Positions 34,823 to 43,052 of a stretch of 57,828 nucleotides of DNA are shown in pieces. The position numbers and the translations under genes were made by a program. Under the pieces are notes generated by a model, which saw only the letters and a list, made by a program, of their open reading frames with translations, made no database searches and was not told the DNA's origin. The DNA lies in the NCBI GenBank assembly GCA_964487555.1, contig CAZART010000018.1, positions 1 to 57,828 of the forward strand, read 5' to 3'. The stretch's first letter is position 1. The number at the start of each line of letters is the position of its first letter. This DNA comes from CAZART01 sp964487555. GTDB taxonomy: Bacteria > Bacteroidota > Rhodothermia > Rhodothermales > VXPQ01.

Positions 34823-35869
34823 CTCGGCTACCGTTTACCCGCCGAATGGGAGCCGCACGAATCTACGTGGATCTCGTGGCCGCACAACGAAGAGACCTGG
34901 CCTGATGAACTCGATCAGGTCGAGTCGACGATCGCAAAGGCCGTCCGGGCGCTGAGCCGCGGCGAAACGGTGCGCATTAATGTCAATTCGGAGGCGCACG
35001 AGCACCGGGCCCGCCGCATCCTCGGCCGGGAGGATGTGCGTGGCAACATCATTTTTCACCACATACCGACGAACGATGCGTGGGTGCGCGACTACGGTCC
35101 GATTTTCATTCAATCGGAACACGGCGACGTCGCGGCTACATGCTGGGGCTTCAATAGTTGGGGCGGAAAATACCCCCCCTTCCACCTGGATGATGCCGCG
35201 GCCGGACACATGGCCGAGGCACTGGGTATGCATCCGTTTCATGGAGACATGATTCTTGAGGGTGGATCTATCGAGGTTAACGGACGTGGCCTCCTCCTTA
35301 CGACCGAAAGTTGCCTTCTAAATCCGAATCGCAATCCTCATCTGGACAAGAGTGCAATAGAAGAACGTCTCGCATCGTTCCTGGGAATTGAGCGCGTCAT
35401 CTGGCTGAGGGAAGGCATTTTAGGTGACGACACCGACGGCCACGTCGACGACATGACGCGCTTTGTCGCGCCCCATCGCCTCGTGACTGCTGTGGAATCC
35501 GACGCAGACCATTCGAACCATTCGATTCTCCAAGAAAACCTGGAGGTACTGCGAGAGATTAGGCTGGCCGACGGATCGACCCTGACCATCACGGCATTGC
35601 CTATGCCGGCTCCGCGGGAATTGAGAGGCGAACGGATGCCGGCCACATACGCCAACTTCTATATCGGCAACCGAAGCGTTCTCGTGCCGATCTTCCATGA
35701 CCGCCACGATAACGATGCGCTGGCCATCCTGAGAGACGAATTCCCGGGCCGTGAAGTGATCGGAATATACTGCGGCGAACTGATCTGGGGTCTCGGTGCG
35801 TTCCACTGCCTCACGCAACAGGTTCCCGCCGGCGTGCGGCGGTATGACTCGCGGCCGCATTCGCACTAA
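34823..35869 (+). CDS. aguA: Agmatine deiminase, 5' end lost in scaffold gap
   Basis: From the first bases after the gap the frame reads LGYRLPAEWEPHESTWISWP, near the N-terminus of agmatine deiminases, so only a few residues are missing. Family motifs follow: AWVRDYGPIFIQ, WGFNSWGGKYPPF, DMILEGGSIEVNG, GDDTDGHVDDMTRFV and the catalytic Cys in GLGAFHCLTQQVPAG. AguA converts agmatine to N-carbamoylputrescine, which AguB then hydrolyses, so the pair makes putrescine from arginine-derived agmatine. No arginine decarboxylase is in the window. Confidence 0.93.
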   Translation, partial: LGYRLPAEWEPHESTWISWPHNEETWPDELDQVESTIAKAVRALSRGETVRINVNSEAHEHRARRILGREDVRGNIIFHHIPTNDAWVRDYGPIFIQSEHGDVAATCWGFNSWGGKYPPFHLDDAAAGHMAEALGMHPFHGDMILEGGSIEVNGRGLLLTTESCLLNPNRNPHLDKSAIEERLASFLGIERVIWLREGILGDDTDGHVDDMTRFVAPHRLVTAVESDADHSNHSILQENLEVLREIRLADGSTLTITALPMPAPRELRGERMPATYANFYIGNRSVLVPIFHDRHDNDALAILRDEFPGREVIGIYCGELIWGLGAFHCLTQQVPAGVRRYDSRPHSH

Positions 35870-35949
35870 GCGCGGTACGACACGCGCGGCCGCATCCATC
35901 ATAAGCGCGGCACGCGTCCTCTCGCCGCCTGTGCGGGGCAGCGGGGGTA

Positions 35950-36855
35950 TTAAGCCGACATGCTCCCGGTATCCTCGATCGCGTTAACCGCGTCATCCGT
36001 GATCGCCTCGAGCTGTTCGCTTCTAATGTCGAGGTAATACATCACCACGTCGCCAATCTCCTGCCATTCGAAGCTTGGAGGACGGTCGTCGTAGGCCCTC
36101 GCGAAATATTGCCCCAGCTGCAGCACGGCCAGATAGGAAGCAGCACCATCGAGCTTCGTGTCGGAATTCACATAATAATCCACGAGATCGTGGTGCCGGA
36201 GGATGCACTGGCAGTAGCTCTCCGGCAGCTCCCAGTTCTTGCCCATGATGAATCCGACGAGGGTGTGATCGGTCCCCAGTTCGGCTTCTTCATAGGACGT
36301 CACGCTCTGATCGATCAGCTCACGCGCCTGGTCATACACCGCGGGATAATCCGGGAACTTCCGCAGCATGAGCGGCACGCCGCAATTCGCGAATAAGCCG
36401 AGCGAATACGCATCTTCGGTGGGCATCTTCCCCGTACGTCGTGCCGCAAAAGACGTGGCGGCCGCCAGACGCTCCGAATCGTTCCAGAAGGAGTCCATGA
36501 ACGATCCCTTGTTTTCCGAAAATGCGGAGTGCAGCATGAGGGCGGTCACGATGTTCGTGACGCTGCGGATGCCTATCAAGCGAACCGCGTGATCGATCGA
36601 GGTGACCTTCCGCGGAAGCCCGAAGTAGGCCGAGTTGACGACGCGCAGCACGCCGGCGGAGATGGCAACGTCCTTACTGATGAGTTCGCCTATCCGGTGA
36701 AGATTCGGATCAGTGCGAGACTGTTCGTTCAGCACTTCGACAAGAATGGTAGGACGGGGCGGAATGATGATTTCTTTCATCAACTGCTCCGCGTTCTGCA
36801 GCTCTACCGCACGCTGGGCGCCAATCGTAAGGCCCTGCTCCTCATAACTGGTCAT
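35950..36855 (-). CDS. HDOD-domain signalling protein
   Basis: The 301-residue cytosolic protein matches the HDOD domain across ~30-230 (IIIPPRPTILVEVLNEQ, ISAGVLRVVNSAYFGLP, VTSIDHAVRLIGIRSVTNIV, GLFANCGVPLML, ILRHHDLVDYY). HDOD is an HD-like fold that has usually lost phosphohydrolase residues and serves in signalling, for example in two-component and motility circuits. No effector domain is attached, so it may be a regulator by interaction. It is separated from folB by 131 bp. Confidence 0.9.
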   Translation of the reverse strand: MTSYEEQGLTIGAQRAVELQNAEQLMKEIIIPPRPTILVEVLNEQSRTDPNLHRIGELISKDVAISAGVLRVVNSAYFGLPRKVTSIDHAVRLIGIRSVTNIVTALMLHSAFSENKGSFMDSFWNDSERLAAATSFAARRTGKMPTEDAYSLGLFANCGVPLMLRKFPDYPAVYDQARELIDQSVTSYEEAELGTDHTLVGFIMGKNWELPESYCQCILRHHDLVDYYVNSDTKLDGAASYLAVLQLGQYFARAYDDRPPSFEWQEIGDVVMYYLDIRSEQLEAITDDAVNAIEDTGSMSA

Positions 36856-36986
36856 GTACGTAATCTCAAGGATTAGTGGCGTCGAAGGGGGGCCGGACGA
36901 AAAAGAACGACGCCCTTCTGTGGGCGAACGGCCGTTCAGAGAAGGTAACGATGCTGATACGCGGGGGCAAGACGTCAGGAGTACGT

Positions 36987-37349
36987 TTAGCCGAGTCGAT
37001 AAACAGCTTCCGCGTGGTCGGCGGTGCCGCCGACGGGAGGGTTGGGTTTGCGCACAGAGACCTGAACGCGCTCGGCGCGTGGATAACGCGACTTCACGTC
37101 ATGCGCGATTAGATAGGCCAGTTTTTCGATCAGGTAAAACCGATTTCGGGTTACGATCTCCTCCACCATTTGATATATCTGCTCATAATCTACGGTTTCG
37201 TCAAGATCGTCCGACAGTGCTGCCGCATCGAGTTCGAGGTCGATCTCGACGTCCACCTCGTAGCGACCACCGATACGGTGTTCCTCTTGCATCACGCCAT
37301 GATGCGCGTAGAATACGGCATTGACCAGCTTTACCGTTCCGTTTGCCAT
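36987..37349 (-). CDS. folB: Dihydroneopterin aldolase
   Basis: The 120-residue protein matches FolB throughout: VKLVNAVFYAHHGVMQEEHR, GGRYEVDVEIDLELD, DETVDYEQIYQMV, FYLIEKLAYLIAHDV and VRKPNPPVGG, including conserved residues around YAHHG and NPPV. It splits dihydroneopterin to 6-hydroxymethyl-dihydropterin in folate synthesis. It starts 11 bp after the EF-hand/CxxCH lipoprotein gene, a probable operon with no obvious functional link. Confidence 0.94.
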   Translation of the reverse strand: MANGTVKLVNAVFYAHHGVMQEEHRIGGRYEVDVEIDLELDAAALSDDLDETVDYEQIYQMVEEIVTRNRFYLIEKLAYLIAHDVKSRYPRAERVQVSVRKPNPPVGGTADHAEAVYRLG

Positions 37350-37360
37350 GAATTCCCGTA

Positions 37361-38362
37361 TCAGAGTCCTAGATTTTCAAGGAGCGCGGCATCCTCCGCC
37401 GTGAGTCGTCCGGCGCGGTGCTGCTGCCGGAGCTGCGCCACGAATAGCGTCGTGTACAGCCCAAGTACCGTGTCGCTTCGCTTTCGGTGCTCATCGAAGA
37501 GCTTTACCACGTCACCATCGCGTAATCCGTCCTCGACGTAGATCTGCCGCGGCCCGTGCGGTCCAGGTTCGGACTTCGCCGGGAAACTCTTTTCTGGCTC
37601 GAACAGCTTGGATCCGAGGTGACACCCCACGCACTGTACCGGCGATTTAAGCTCTTTCGGGGGCGTGAGCGTGGTGGGCACCAACGAGCCGCTCGCGTCG
37701 TAGACGGCGAAATCCCAGAACCCATCGTCCCGCTTTCGCATGACCGTCGTTTCAGCCAGACGGTCATTAAGGTAGTGCCGGCCAATGATGGTGGTCGCGG
37801 AGGGATAGATGAGCCTTTCCTCATTCTCCCAGTAGCCTTCCAGGGCGTGACGGATGGCTGTTTCGTGGATGACCAATCGTCGGCGCGCGATCGACATGAC
37901 ACCATCGATCTCGACGCTCATCCACTCCGGATCTTCCGGCGAATAGCCGGCATCGAGCAGCAGTGCGTCGACAGCCGGGGGCAGGCCGCGGGCTTCGTAG
38001 TACGTCCTGTTGATAAACGCCTCCAATTCGTCCCAATCGATCCGATTGTTGCCGTCGCGATCTCCGAGGGCCGATGCAGCGTCGGGAAAGTGCGCCGACA
38101 ACGAGTCCATATTGACGAAGAGCCGGCCGAGCGTGTCGGCCAGGAGGCCCGCATCGAATGGGTCGCTTGCCCGGGGCGTCACGTACCCTCCAAAGTAGTA
38201 ATTCAGAAGGCGCTTCGGTTCGGACTTGTCGATCTCGATCGGAATGAAGGATGCCGGAAGATCAACCTGACCGCCGGCGTTCGTACAAGCCTGCATCGAA
38301 CAGAGTAGCATGGCACACACGGCGAATCGCAGAACGGAATGGCCGAGCAAGGTTGAATTCAT
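37361..38362 (-). CDS. Lipoprotein with EF-hand-like loop and CxxCH heme motif
   Basis: The 333-residue protein has a lipoprotein signal (VCAMLLCSMQAC; Cys26 lipidated). An EF-hand-like loop DRDGNNRIDWDEL (~residues 99-111) suggests calcium binding. Farther on, SPVQCVGCHLGSK provides one CxxCH, the attachment motif of a covalently bound c-type heme; no second heme motif is seen. The rest (YWENEERLIYPSATTIIGRH, GFWDFAVYDASGS) matches no family I know. It is likely periplasmic or outer-membrane anchored. The combination of Ca-binding and heme motif is unusual; function unknown. Confidence 0.72.
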   Translation of the reverse strand: MNSTLLGHSVLRFAVCAMLLCSMQACTNAGGQVDLPASFIPIEIDKSEPKRLLNYYFGGYVTPRASDPFDAGLLADTLGRLFVNMDSLSAHFPDAASALGDRDGNNRIDWDELEAFINRTYYEARGLPPAVDALLLDAGYSPEDPEWMSVEIDGVMSIARRRLVIHETAIRHALEGYWENEERLIYPSATTIIGRHYLNDRLAETTVMRKRDDGFWDFAVYDASGSLVPTTLTPPKELKSPVQCVGCHLGSKLFEPEKSFPAKSEPGPHGPRQIYVEDGLRDGDVVKLFDEHRKRSDTVLGLYTTLFVAQLRQQHRAGRLTAEDAALLENLGL

Positions 38363-38554
38363 CGCATGATGCTGGATGGCTCATGAACGGGCCGAACTGA
38401 GCAGCATCCGGCCGATCATCGAAAGGTTGAATCTGTAAGTAAACCATCCTCCGCTTGTTCCTAGCGGTAGGATATGGAACGAAGCTTGCGCAATCGATCT
38501 ACAGGCCGGTGTCGAACCGCGGACCGGAAAGTTCGTCCTAGAATCTATGTCGAG

Positions 38555-39100
38555 ATGGAACGAAATCTCATGCACAGCCGCGCGATACTCTTTCTCAGCC
38601 TGTTTGCGCTCGTCTGCCTTGCGCTGGCCGGCAGTATTGCGCTTCATTTAACCTCTGCATCGGCATCGGCGAACGATGCCGCGTCGGATCTTGCATTGCA
38701 ATCGCCTTCGGGATCTCCGAACTTGGAGTTTTTTCGGGATACGTCGGAGCCGGGTTCGGTCGACGCCGGCGTCTCCGTGGCGGAGCTATCAGCGGCGGAA
38801 CAATCGAGCGCAGACAGCCTCCAGACCTTGCTGCGGCAGGTTCACATCATGTTTGAGCCGGAGAGTGCGAGCGTTAGCAACGTCATGATTCCCTATATTG
38901 CAGAGATGATAACTGTGATCAACCAGCACGATCATCTCGTCTACCGCATCGAGCTCCTCGAGCCCGACGCCGCGCTCGCTCGCCGCCGGGCGCAAACGCT
39001 GAACGACGTCTTGCGCCTGAACGTATTAGATCCGTCGAAGCTTCGCATCGTCGGACGGCAGGGACTCCACGCCGCCCTCGTCGACGTGTCTGCCCTGTGA
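38555..39100 (+). CDS. Membrane-anchored OmpA-like periplasmic protein
   Basis: Start at 38555 (MERNLMHSRAILFLSLFALV) or 38570; an N-terminal signal/anchor ALVCLALAGSIALHL follows. The linker (residues ~28-85) is Ser/Ala-rich. The final ~95 residues look like a short OmpA-C-like domain (LLRQVHIMFEPESASVSNVM, YIAEMITVINQHDHLVYRIEL, ARRRAQTLNDVL, RIVGRQG), so peptidoglycan binding is possible, but conserved residues are not clear by eye. It precedes the coiled-coil/HhH gene by 40 bp on the same strand and is divergent from the CxxCH lipoprotein. Confidence 0.68.
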   Translation: MERNLMHSRAILFLSLFALVCLALAGSIALHLTSASASANDAASDLALQSPSGSPNLEFFRDTSEPGSVDAGVSVAELSAAEQSSADSLQTLLRQVHIMFEPESASVSNVMIPYIAEMITVINQHDHLVYRIELLEPDAALARRRAQTLNDVLRLNVLDPSKLRIVGRQGLHAALVDVSAL

Positions 39101-39140
39101 GCGTTCCGGCGAATACCCCACCACAGCGCTTCTATCAGCG

Positions 39141-40457
39141 ATGAGCGCCTTTGCTTACGTCATTTTCGTCATCGTGGCCCTGCTGGCCTGCGGACTCGGC
39201 GCCGTGGGCGCGTATTTTTATTACCGCGCCCGGCACCGAGAAGCCGTTGCCGAACTCGAAGCGCTCGACCAGGATCTCGCCGAGCGAGAGGAGGAGCTTC
39301 ATCGGCTTCACTACCAGTTCAGAAATACGTATCCGGGCGGTCCGTCCTTTGTTCAGACGGAAGCTCAGGCCGAGATGCAGAATCTTAGAGATGAGCTCGA
39401 ACAGAAAAAGAACGACTACAATATCCTCAGACAAGACTTCGATCTCGAGATTGGTATACTAAAACAGGAGCTCGATCAGCTCAGAGAGGAAAAGTCGAAC
39501 GTGGACCACACGCGCCGCCATCTGGCGCGGAAGGATGCCGAGCTCGAGGAACGTGAGACCGATCTCGTCAAGAAAGAGGCCGATCTCGTCAAGAATGAGG
39601 AGGATGTCACGAAGCGTGCGAAGCACATCGAGCTCGAAATCGCCGCTAGAATGAAGCATCTTGAAGACGAACTGGCCGAGAGAAAGAAGCAGCTCGAGGA
39701 CGAATTCGGCGCGCGTGCCAGGCGGATGGAGGAGGAGCTTGCAAAACGTGACCGTCAATTTAGCGAACGACGCCAGGCCACGGAAGAAGAGCGCGAAGCC
39801 TTGGATCAGGAGCGTACGGCCTTGCGCCAAAAGCAGATGGTACTCGATGAAGAACTGCTGGAACTTCCCGCGGAGAAGTTCACCGGTCGTCAGGAAGCCC
39901 TTCTCATTAAACGCCTCCGGCAGCAGATCAAGCTTCAGCGCAACGAGCTCGAGCAGGTGCAGCAACTTTACCACCATGCCACGACGGAGCTACAGGCCCT
40001 CTCCGCTTCCGGTGAGAAGCAGCCGAACACCGAAATCGCCCAAGAAAAGCCTGTCGGCGCCGACACGGCGCCGCGGAATGAGCGTCCCAGCCTCGCCGAC
40101 GACGAGAATGGAACCGGGGACTACGCGCCGGAGGTAAACGATACTTTTCCGTCCTTTTCGACGCTTTCCTCACATGTGGAGCGCCGCAGAGAATCGGCCT
40201 CGCGTTCAGAAGTGTATCCTCTTGATTCTCCGAATGATGCCGAGAGCCGCGACGATCTCACGTCGCTGCCCGGAATAGACGCACGGCTCCAGGCGCAGCT
40301 CCATCGACTCGGAGTCACGTCGTACGACCAGATCGCCCGTTGGAGCAGCGCCGACGTCCGGCGCGTATCGGAACGCCTTGAGATTGACCGGAAGACGATC
40401 CAGGATCACTGGATCATCCACGCCCAGTCTCACCTGTTTTCGCGGAAAGTGGATTGA
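39141..40457 (+). CDS. Membrane-anchored coiled-coil protein with helix-hairpin-helix end
   Basis: The 438-residue protein starts with one membrane helix (SAFAYVIFVIVALLACGLGA), followed by ~270 residues of heptad-rich coiled coil (many EEL, KKEADLVKNEEDV, AERKKQLEDEFG segments), a short low-complexity linker, and a C-terminal ~60-residue domain LPGIDARLQAQLHRLGVTSYDQIARW, which resembles a helix-hairpin-helix of the kind found in NAIII-like/DNA-binding proteins (GI-x-LxxLGV). The layout suggests an envelope tether for DNA or another partner; this is inference. It lies downstream of the OmpA-like gene. Confidence 0.7.
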   Translation: MSAFAYVIFVIVALLACGLGAVGAYFYYRARHREAVAELEALDQDLAEREEELHRLHYQFRNTYPGGPSFVQTEAQAEMQNLRDELEQKKNDYNILRQDFDLEIGILKQELDQLREEKSNVDHTRRHLARKDAELEERETDLVKKEADLVKNEEDVTKRAKHIELEIAARMKHLEDELAERKKQLEDEFGARARRMEEELAKRDRQFSERRQATEEEREALDQERTALRQKQMVLDEELLELPAEKFTGRQEALLIKRLRQQIKLQRNELEQVQQLYHHATTELQALSASGEKQPNTEIAQEKPVGADTAPRNERPSLADDENGTGDYAPEVNDTFPSFSTLSSHVERRRESASRSEVYPLDSPNDAESRDDLTSLPGIDARLQAQLHRLGVTSYDQIARWSSADVRRVSERLEIDRKTIQDHWIIHAQSHLFSRKVD

Positions 40458-40635
40458 GTGCTCCCTTCGTCGTTCTTCGCCTCGAAACCGCTCTTCGTGC
40501 GTATGTTGTGCGCCGCAGACGGCCCTTGCTTTGTTCGAAAACTGTCTTCTTTCGCGCTTCGTGCGCCGCACGTCGTCCCTTCTTCATCTGGAACCGTCTT
40601 CGTTCGCGCTTCATGCGCTGCAGGAGGTCCCTTCC
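40456..40635. repeat. Degenerate intergenic tandem repeat, period ~52-53 bp
   Basis: Between the HhH protein stop and the convergent PfkB gene, copies start at about 40456, 40508, 40561 and 40613 (last one partial). The shared core is a GTGCGCCGC/ATGCGCTGC start, CCCTT, a GTCTTCNTTCGCGCTTC-like end. The strand is pyrimidine-rich. Spacing is 52-53 bp and copies differ by many bases, so it is old. It has no frame-keeping period and no recognisable protein. It might be a decayed minisatellite or a transcript-end element. Confidence 0.6.
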
Positions 40636-40637
40636 GG

Positions 40638-41570
40638 TCAGCGTGAATAAATCGGCTTCACGGCAGGTATGGCGGATAGGTCGCGGAAGGCTTCGACACG
40701 TGATGAGATTTCTGACTCGGTGAGGCCGAGTAGGCGGTCGGGCCCGAAACGCTCGACGCAGAATGAGGCCATTGCCGACCCGTAGATGACGGCGCGTTTG
40801 AAGCCGTCGGCCGTATGCTGTCCCGCCTGCACGAGATACCCCGCAAAGCCGCCGGCGAAGGTGTCTCCCGCTCCAGTGGGATCCTGAATGTCTTCGAGCG
40901 GATAAGCCGGCGCGCTGAAAACGTGGTTGCGTGTGAAAAGCAGCGCTCCGTGCTCGCCCTTCTTGATGATCAGGGTCTGTGGGCCCATCGCGCGAATCAT
41001 ACGAGCCGCCTTGACGAGATTCGGCTCTTGTGCAAGTTCACGCGCCTCGGCATCGTTGATGATGAGGCAGTCGATGAGCTTCAGCGTCCTCCGGAGACTG
41101 TCGGGCGTGTTTTCTATCCAGTAGTTCATCGTATCGCAAACGACCAGCTCAGGCGAGTGCATCTGTTCGAGAACTTTCCTCTGGATGTCGGGATCGAGAT
41201 TGCCGAGGCAGACGATCCGGCTATCGCGGTAAGACGCCGGAACCACGGGATCGAAGGTTTCGAGAACATTTAGATGAGTGGCCAGCGTGTCCCGCTCGTT
41301 CAGGTCATAATGGTAACGGCCGGACCAGGCGAACGTGCGGCCGTCGGCATCCACTTCCAGACCGCGCAGGTCCACGCCGCTTGATTTGAGGAGACGGAGG
41401 TATTCGTCGGGAAAATCCGCGCCGACGACGCCGACGAGGCGGACGTCTTCGCTGAAATATCGAGCAGTAAGCGCGATGTACATGGCACTTCCACCGAGCA
41501 CATTGTCTTCGGCGCCGAACGGCGTTTCGATTGAGTCAAGCGCAACCGTACCGACGGCGAGAATACTCAC
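40638..41570 (-). CDS. PfkB-family carbohydrate/nucleoside kinase
   Basis: The 310-residue protein has a PfkB fold: MSILAVGTVALDSIETPFG, VLGGSAMYIALTARYF, GVVGADFPDEYLRLL, LIINDAEARELAQ, LIIKKGEHGALLF and the C-terminal signature DPTGAGDTFAGGFAGYL with catalytic Asp in GAGD. It phosphorylates a sugar or nucleoside with ATP; the substrate is not predictable. It stands alone on the minus strand between the intergenic repeats and the 41703-41756 hairpin. Confidence 0.91.
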   Translation of the reverse strand: MSILAVGTVALDSIETPFGAEDNVLGGSAMYIALTARYFSEDVRLVGVVGADFPDEYLRLLKSSGVDLRGLEVDADGRTFAWSGRYHYDLNERDTLATHLNVLETFDPVVPASYRDSRIVCLGNLDPDIQRKVLEQMHSPELVVCDTMNYWIENTPDSLRRTLKLIDCLIINDAEARELAQEPNLVKAARMIRAMGPQTLIIKKGEHGALLFTRNHVFSAPAYPLEDIQDPTGAGDTFAGGFAGYLVQAGQHTADGFKRAVIYGSAMASFCVERFGPDRLLGLTESEISSRVEAFRDLSAIPAVKPIYSR

Positions 41571-41702
41571 GGGAAAACGGATCTTGAATGGCTAACAGGA
41601 TGTGCGTCGGGGCGATACCGGCCGCGACGGCGCGCGGCGTGGGACGTAGTATACGAACGAAATGGGCGGATATCACTCCCGCTGGATTGGGTCACACACG
41701 AC

Positions 41703-41756
41703 AGGAGGGCGCGGCGCATTCCCGCGGGAGCGCCGCGCCCTCCTGTTCCGTTTTTT
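41703..41756 (+). terminator. Strong intrinsic-terminator-like hairpin
   Basis: Arms 41703-41717 and 41730-41744 pair perfectly over 15 bp (AGGAGGGCGCGGCGC and its complement), with a 12-nt loop, followed on the plus strand by GTTCCG and six T's. The U-tract is on the plus strand although the nearest genes (PfkB kinase and 11-mer-repeat protein) are on the minus strand; on that strand the stem is followed by GTCGTGTG. It may stop readthrough in the plus direction or serve as a bidirectional element for the 41798-42712 gene. Confidence 0.8.
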
Positions 41757-41797
41757 CGAGAAACCGGACATCGCAACCACCAGCGCCACGAAAGGTA

Positions 41798-42712
41798 CTA
41801 GCGCATTGCTTTCATCCAGTCGTTCACTTTCTTGATGACGACGGCGGCGACTGCCGTGCGGGCTGCATTCAGCACGGTGCCCGAGAAGTCAACGCCGCGA
41901 TCCACACTCTTCTTTGCGGACTTCGATCGTTTCTTCATCGTTTTAGAAAGGTCGTGCGCCGCGTCTTCGAGTTCGTGAAAGGATTTCTTAGCCGATTCGG
42001 AGATCGCTTCGCTCACGTCTTCGGCCCGGCGGGTCACCGTACCACCGACGTCGCGGGCGCGGTGCGATACATCGCGCCCCACGCGCTCCGCCCGCTTGGA
42101 AACGTCGCGACCAGCCCGTTCGGCCCGCTTCGAAAAATCCTTTCCCACCTTCTCGGCCCGGCGCGAAACATCGTCGCCGAGCGACCTTGCCTCACGTCCG
42201 AACCGCTCGGCCGCCTCACCGCCTCGTTTTGCCGCAGCCGCACCGGTTTCTCCCGCCTCGTGGACGGCTCGAGCCACCTGATGGGCGATCAGCGAGCTCA
42301 GCTCGCCGGCGTACTCTCCCCCTTCTCGTGCGAGGATTTCCGCGCGTTTGCGCGCCCGCACCGATAACGGAGGCGGCTCCGGTGTGAAAGCGCCGGAGAG
42401 GAGCCGACCCGTCAAAATGCCGGCGCCGATCCCTAAAAACACCGCGAGCGTCGGGTTTTCGTCCACCCACGACTTTGCGCGCGTTCGCGCCTGGTCGAAG
42501 TCGATCTTAGAAAGCTCAATCCGCACGTTGCGAACGGCTTCATTTAACTCCTCGCGTGCACGCTCATAGGCCTGGGTTAGCTCTTGAAGCTGGCGATTGC
42601 GCTCCTCCACTGCGGGCGAGGAACCGCTTTCGCCTGTGGAGTTCGCGGCGGTCGAAGAACCTTCACCATTGGGCCGGGTCTCGCCGAGTCCTGTATTTTG
42701 TTCGTCTGCCAC
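41798..42712 (-). CDS. Membrane-anchored protein with ten 11-residue amphipathic repeats
   Basis: The 304-residue protein has a disordered N-terminus, a charged helix (~38-80), one membrane segment like DUF883/YtxH (ENPTLAVFLGIGAGILTG, ~85-106), then residues ~160-269 in consecutive 11-residue units such as VSRRAEKVGKD, FSKRAERAGRD, VSKRAERVGRD and VSHRARDVGGT. Such undecad repeats occur in LEA group 3-like and apolipoprotein-like proteins and form amphipathic helices on membranes or dry-state protectants. The tail ends in TVLNAARTAVAAVVIKKVND. It is followed on the minus strand by a strong hairpin. Function inferred: stress-related or membrane-surface protein; no homolog check was possible. 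Confidence 0.75.
   Translation of the reverse strand: MADEQNTGLGETRPNGEGSSTAANSTGESGSSPAVEERNRQLQELTQAYERAREELNEAVRNVRIELSKIDFDQARTRAKSWVDENPTLAVFLGIGAGILTGRLLSGAFTPEPPPLSVRARKRAEILAREGGEYAGELSSLIAHQVARAVHEAGETGAAAAKRGGEAAERFGREARSLGDDVSRRAEKVGKDFSKRAERAGRDVSKRAERVGRDVSHRARDVGGTVTRRAEDVSEAISESAKKSFHELEDAAHDLSKTMKKRSKSAKKSVDRGVDFSGTVLNAARTAVAAVVIKKVNDWMKAMR
41906..42235 (-). repeat. 33-bp (11-codon) repeat array
   Basis: Ten units of 33 bp code for residues 160-269 of the 41798-42712 protein. The central five (42005-42169) are closest to each other, with x-SxRAExVGxD as the consensus. The outer units are more diverged but keep the 11-residue spacing. Confidence 0.75.
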
Positions 42713-42748
42713 GGAAATACACCTCCTTTATCATTGAAGTATGATTGC

Positions 42749-43006
42749 TCACGGCCTCATAAGCGCTCCGATCAAAACGCCGAGAGCAAAGGCACCGACC
42801 AGTGACAGTTCCTCGTGGGCGCGTATCCACGCCTTTAGAGCTTCCTGCCCACGTGCCCTCGGTTCCAAACCGGACCGATCCTTCCCCGCCTCGAACGATT
42901 TTCCGGCCACGGCCTCGCGAGCCGGCGCCGTCGATGCCGCGCGCGGCGACGCCGGGCGGCTTCCGGCTGCGGAACTCGCGTTATCGGCGGATTCTAAAGA
43001 AGCCAT
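42749..43006 (-). CDS. Small membrane-tethered hypothetical protein
   Basis: The 85-residue protein has a disordered Ala/Ser/Gly-rich N-terminus, a polar helix (EALKAWIRAHEELS) and a C-terminal single membrane segment (LSLVGAFALGVLIGALMRP). It is an inner-membrane tail-anchored pattern seen in several small DUF883/YtxH-like proteins. It is between two similar small genes (37 and 46 bp spacers), suggesting an operon. No function is known. Confidence 0.65.
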   Translation of the reverse strand: MASLESADNASSAAGSRPASPRAASTAPAREAVAGKSFEAGKDRSGLEPRARGQEALKAWIRAHEELSLVGAFALGVLIGALMRP

Positions 43007-43052
43007 CTCACTACCGCTTTGGTGAATACCTAATAGGCTCGCTGTGCGGTCG

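Noticed and set aside
34598..35869. Apparent fusion protein running through the N gap into aguA
   Set aside because: The join exists only because Ns do not break the frame; upstream of the gap the frame is out of phase with aguB.
40456..40635. Intergenic ~52-bp repeat considered as CRISPR
   Set aside because: Copies are diverged along their whole length with no constant repeat and variable spacer.
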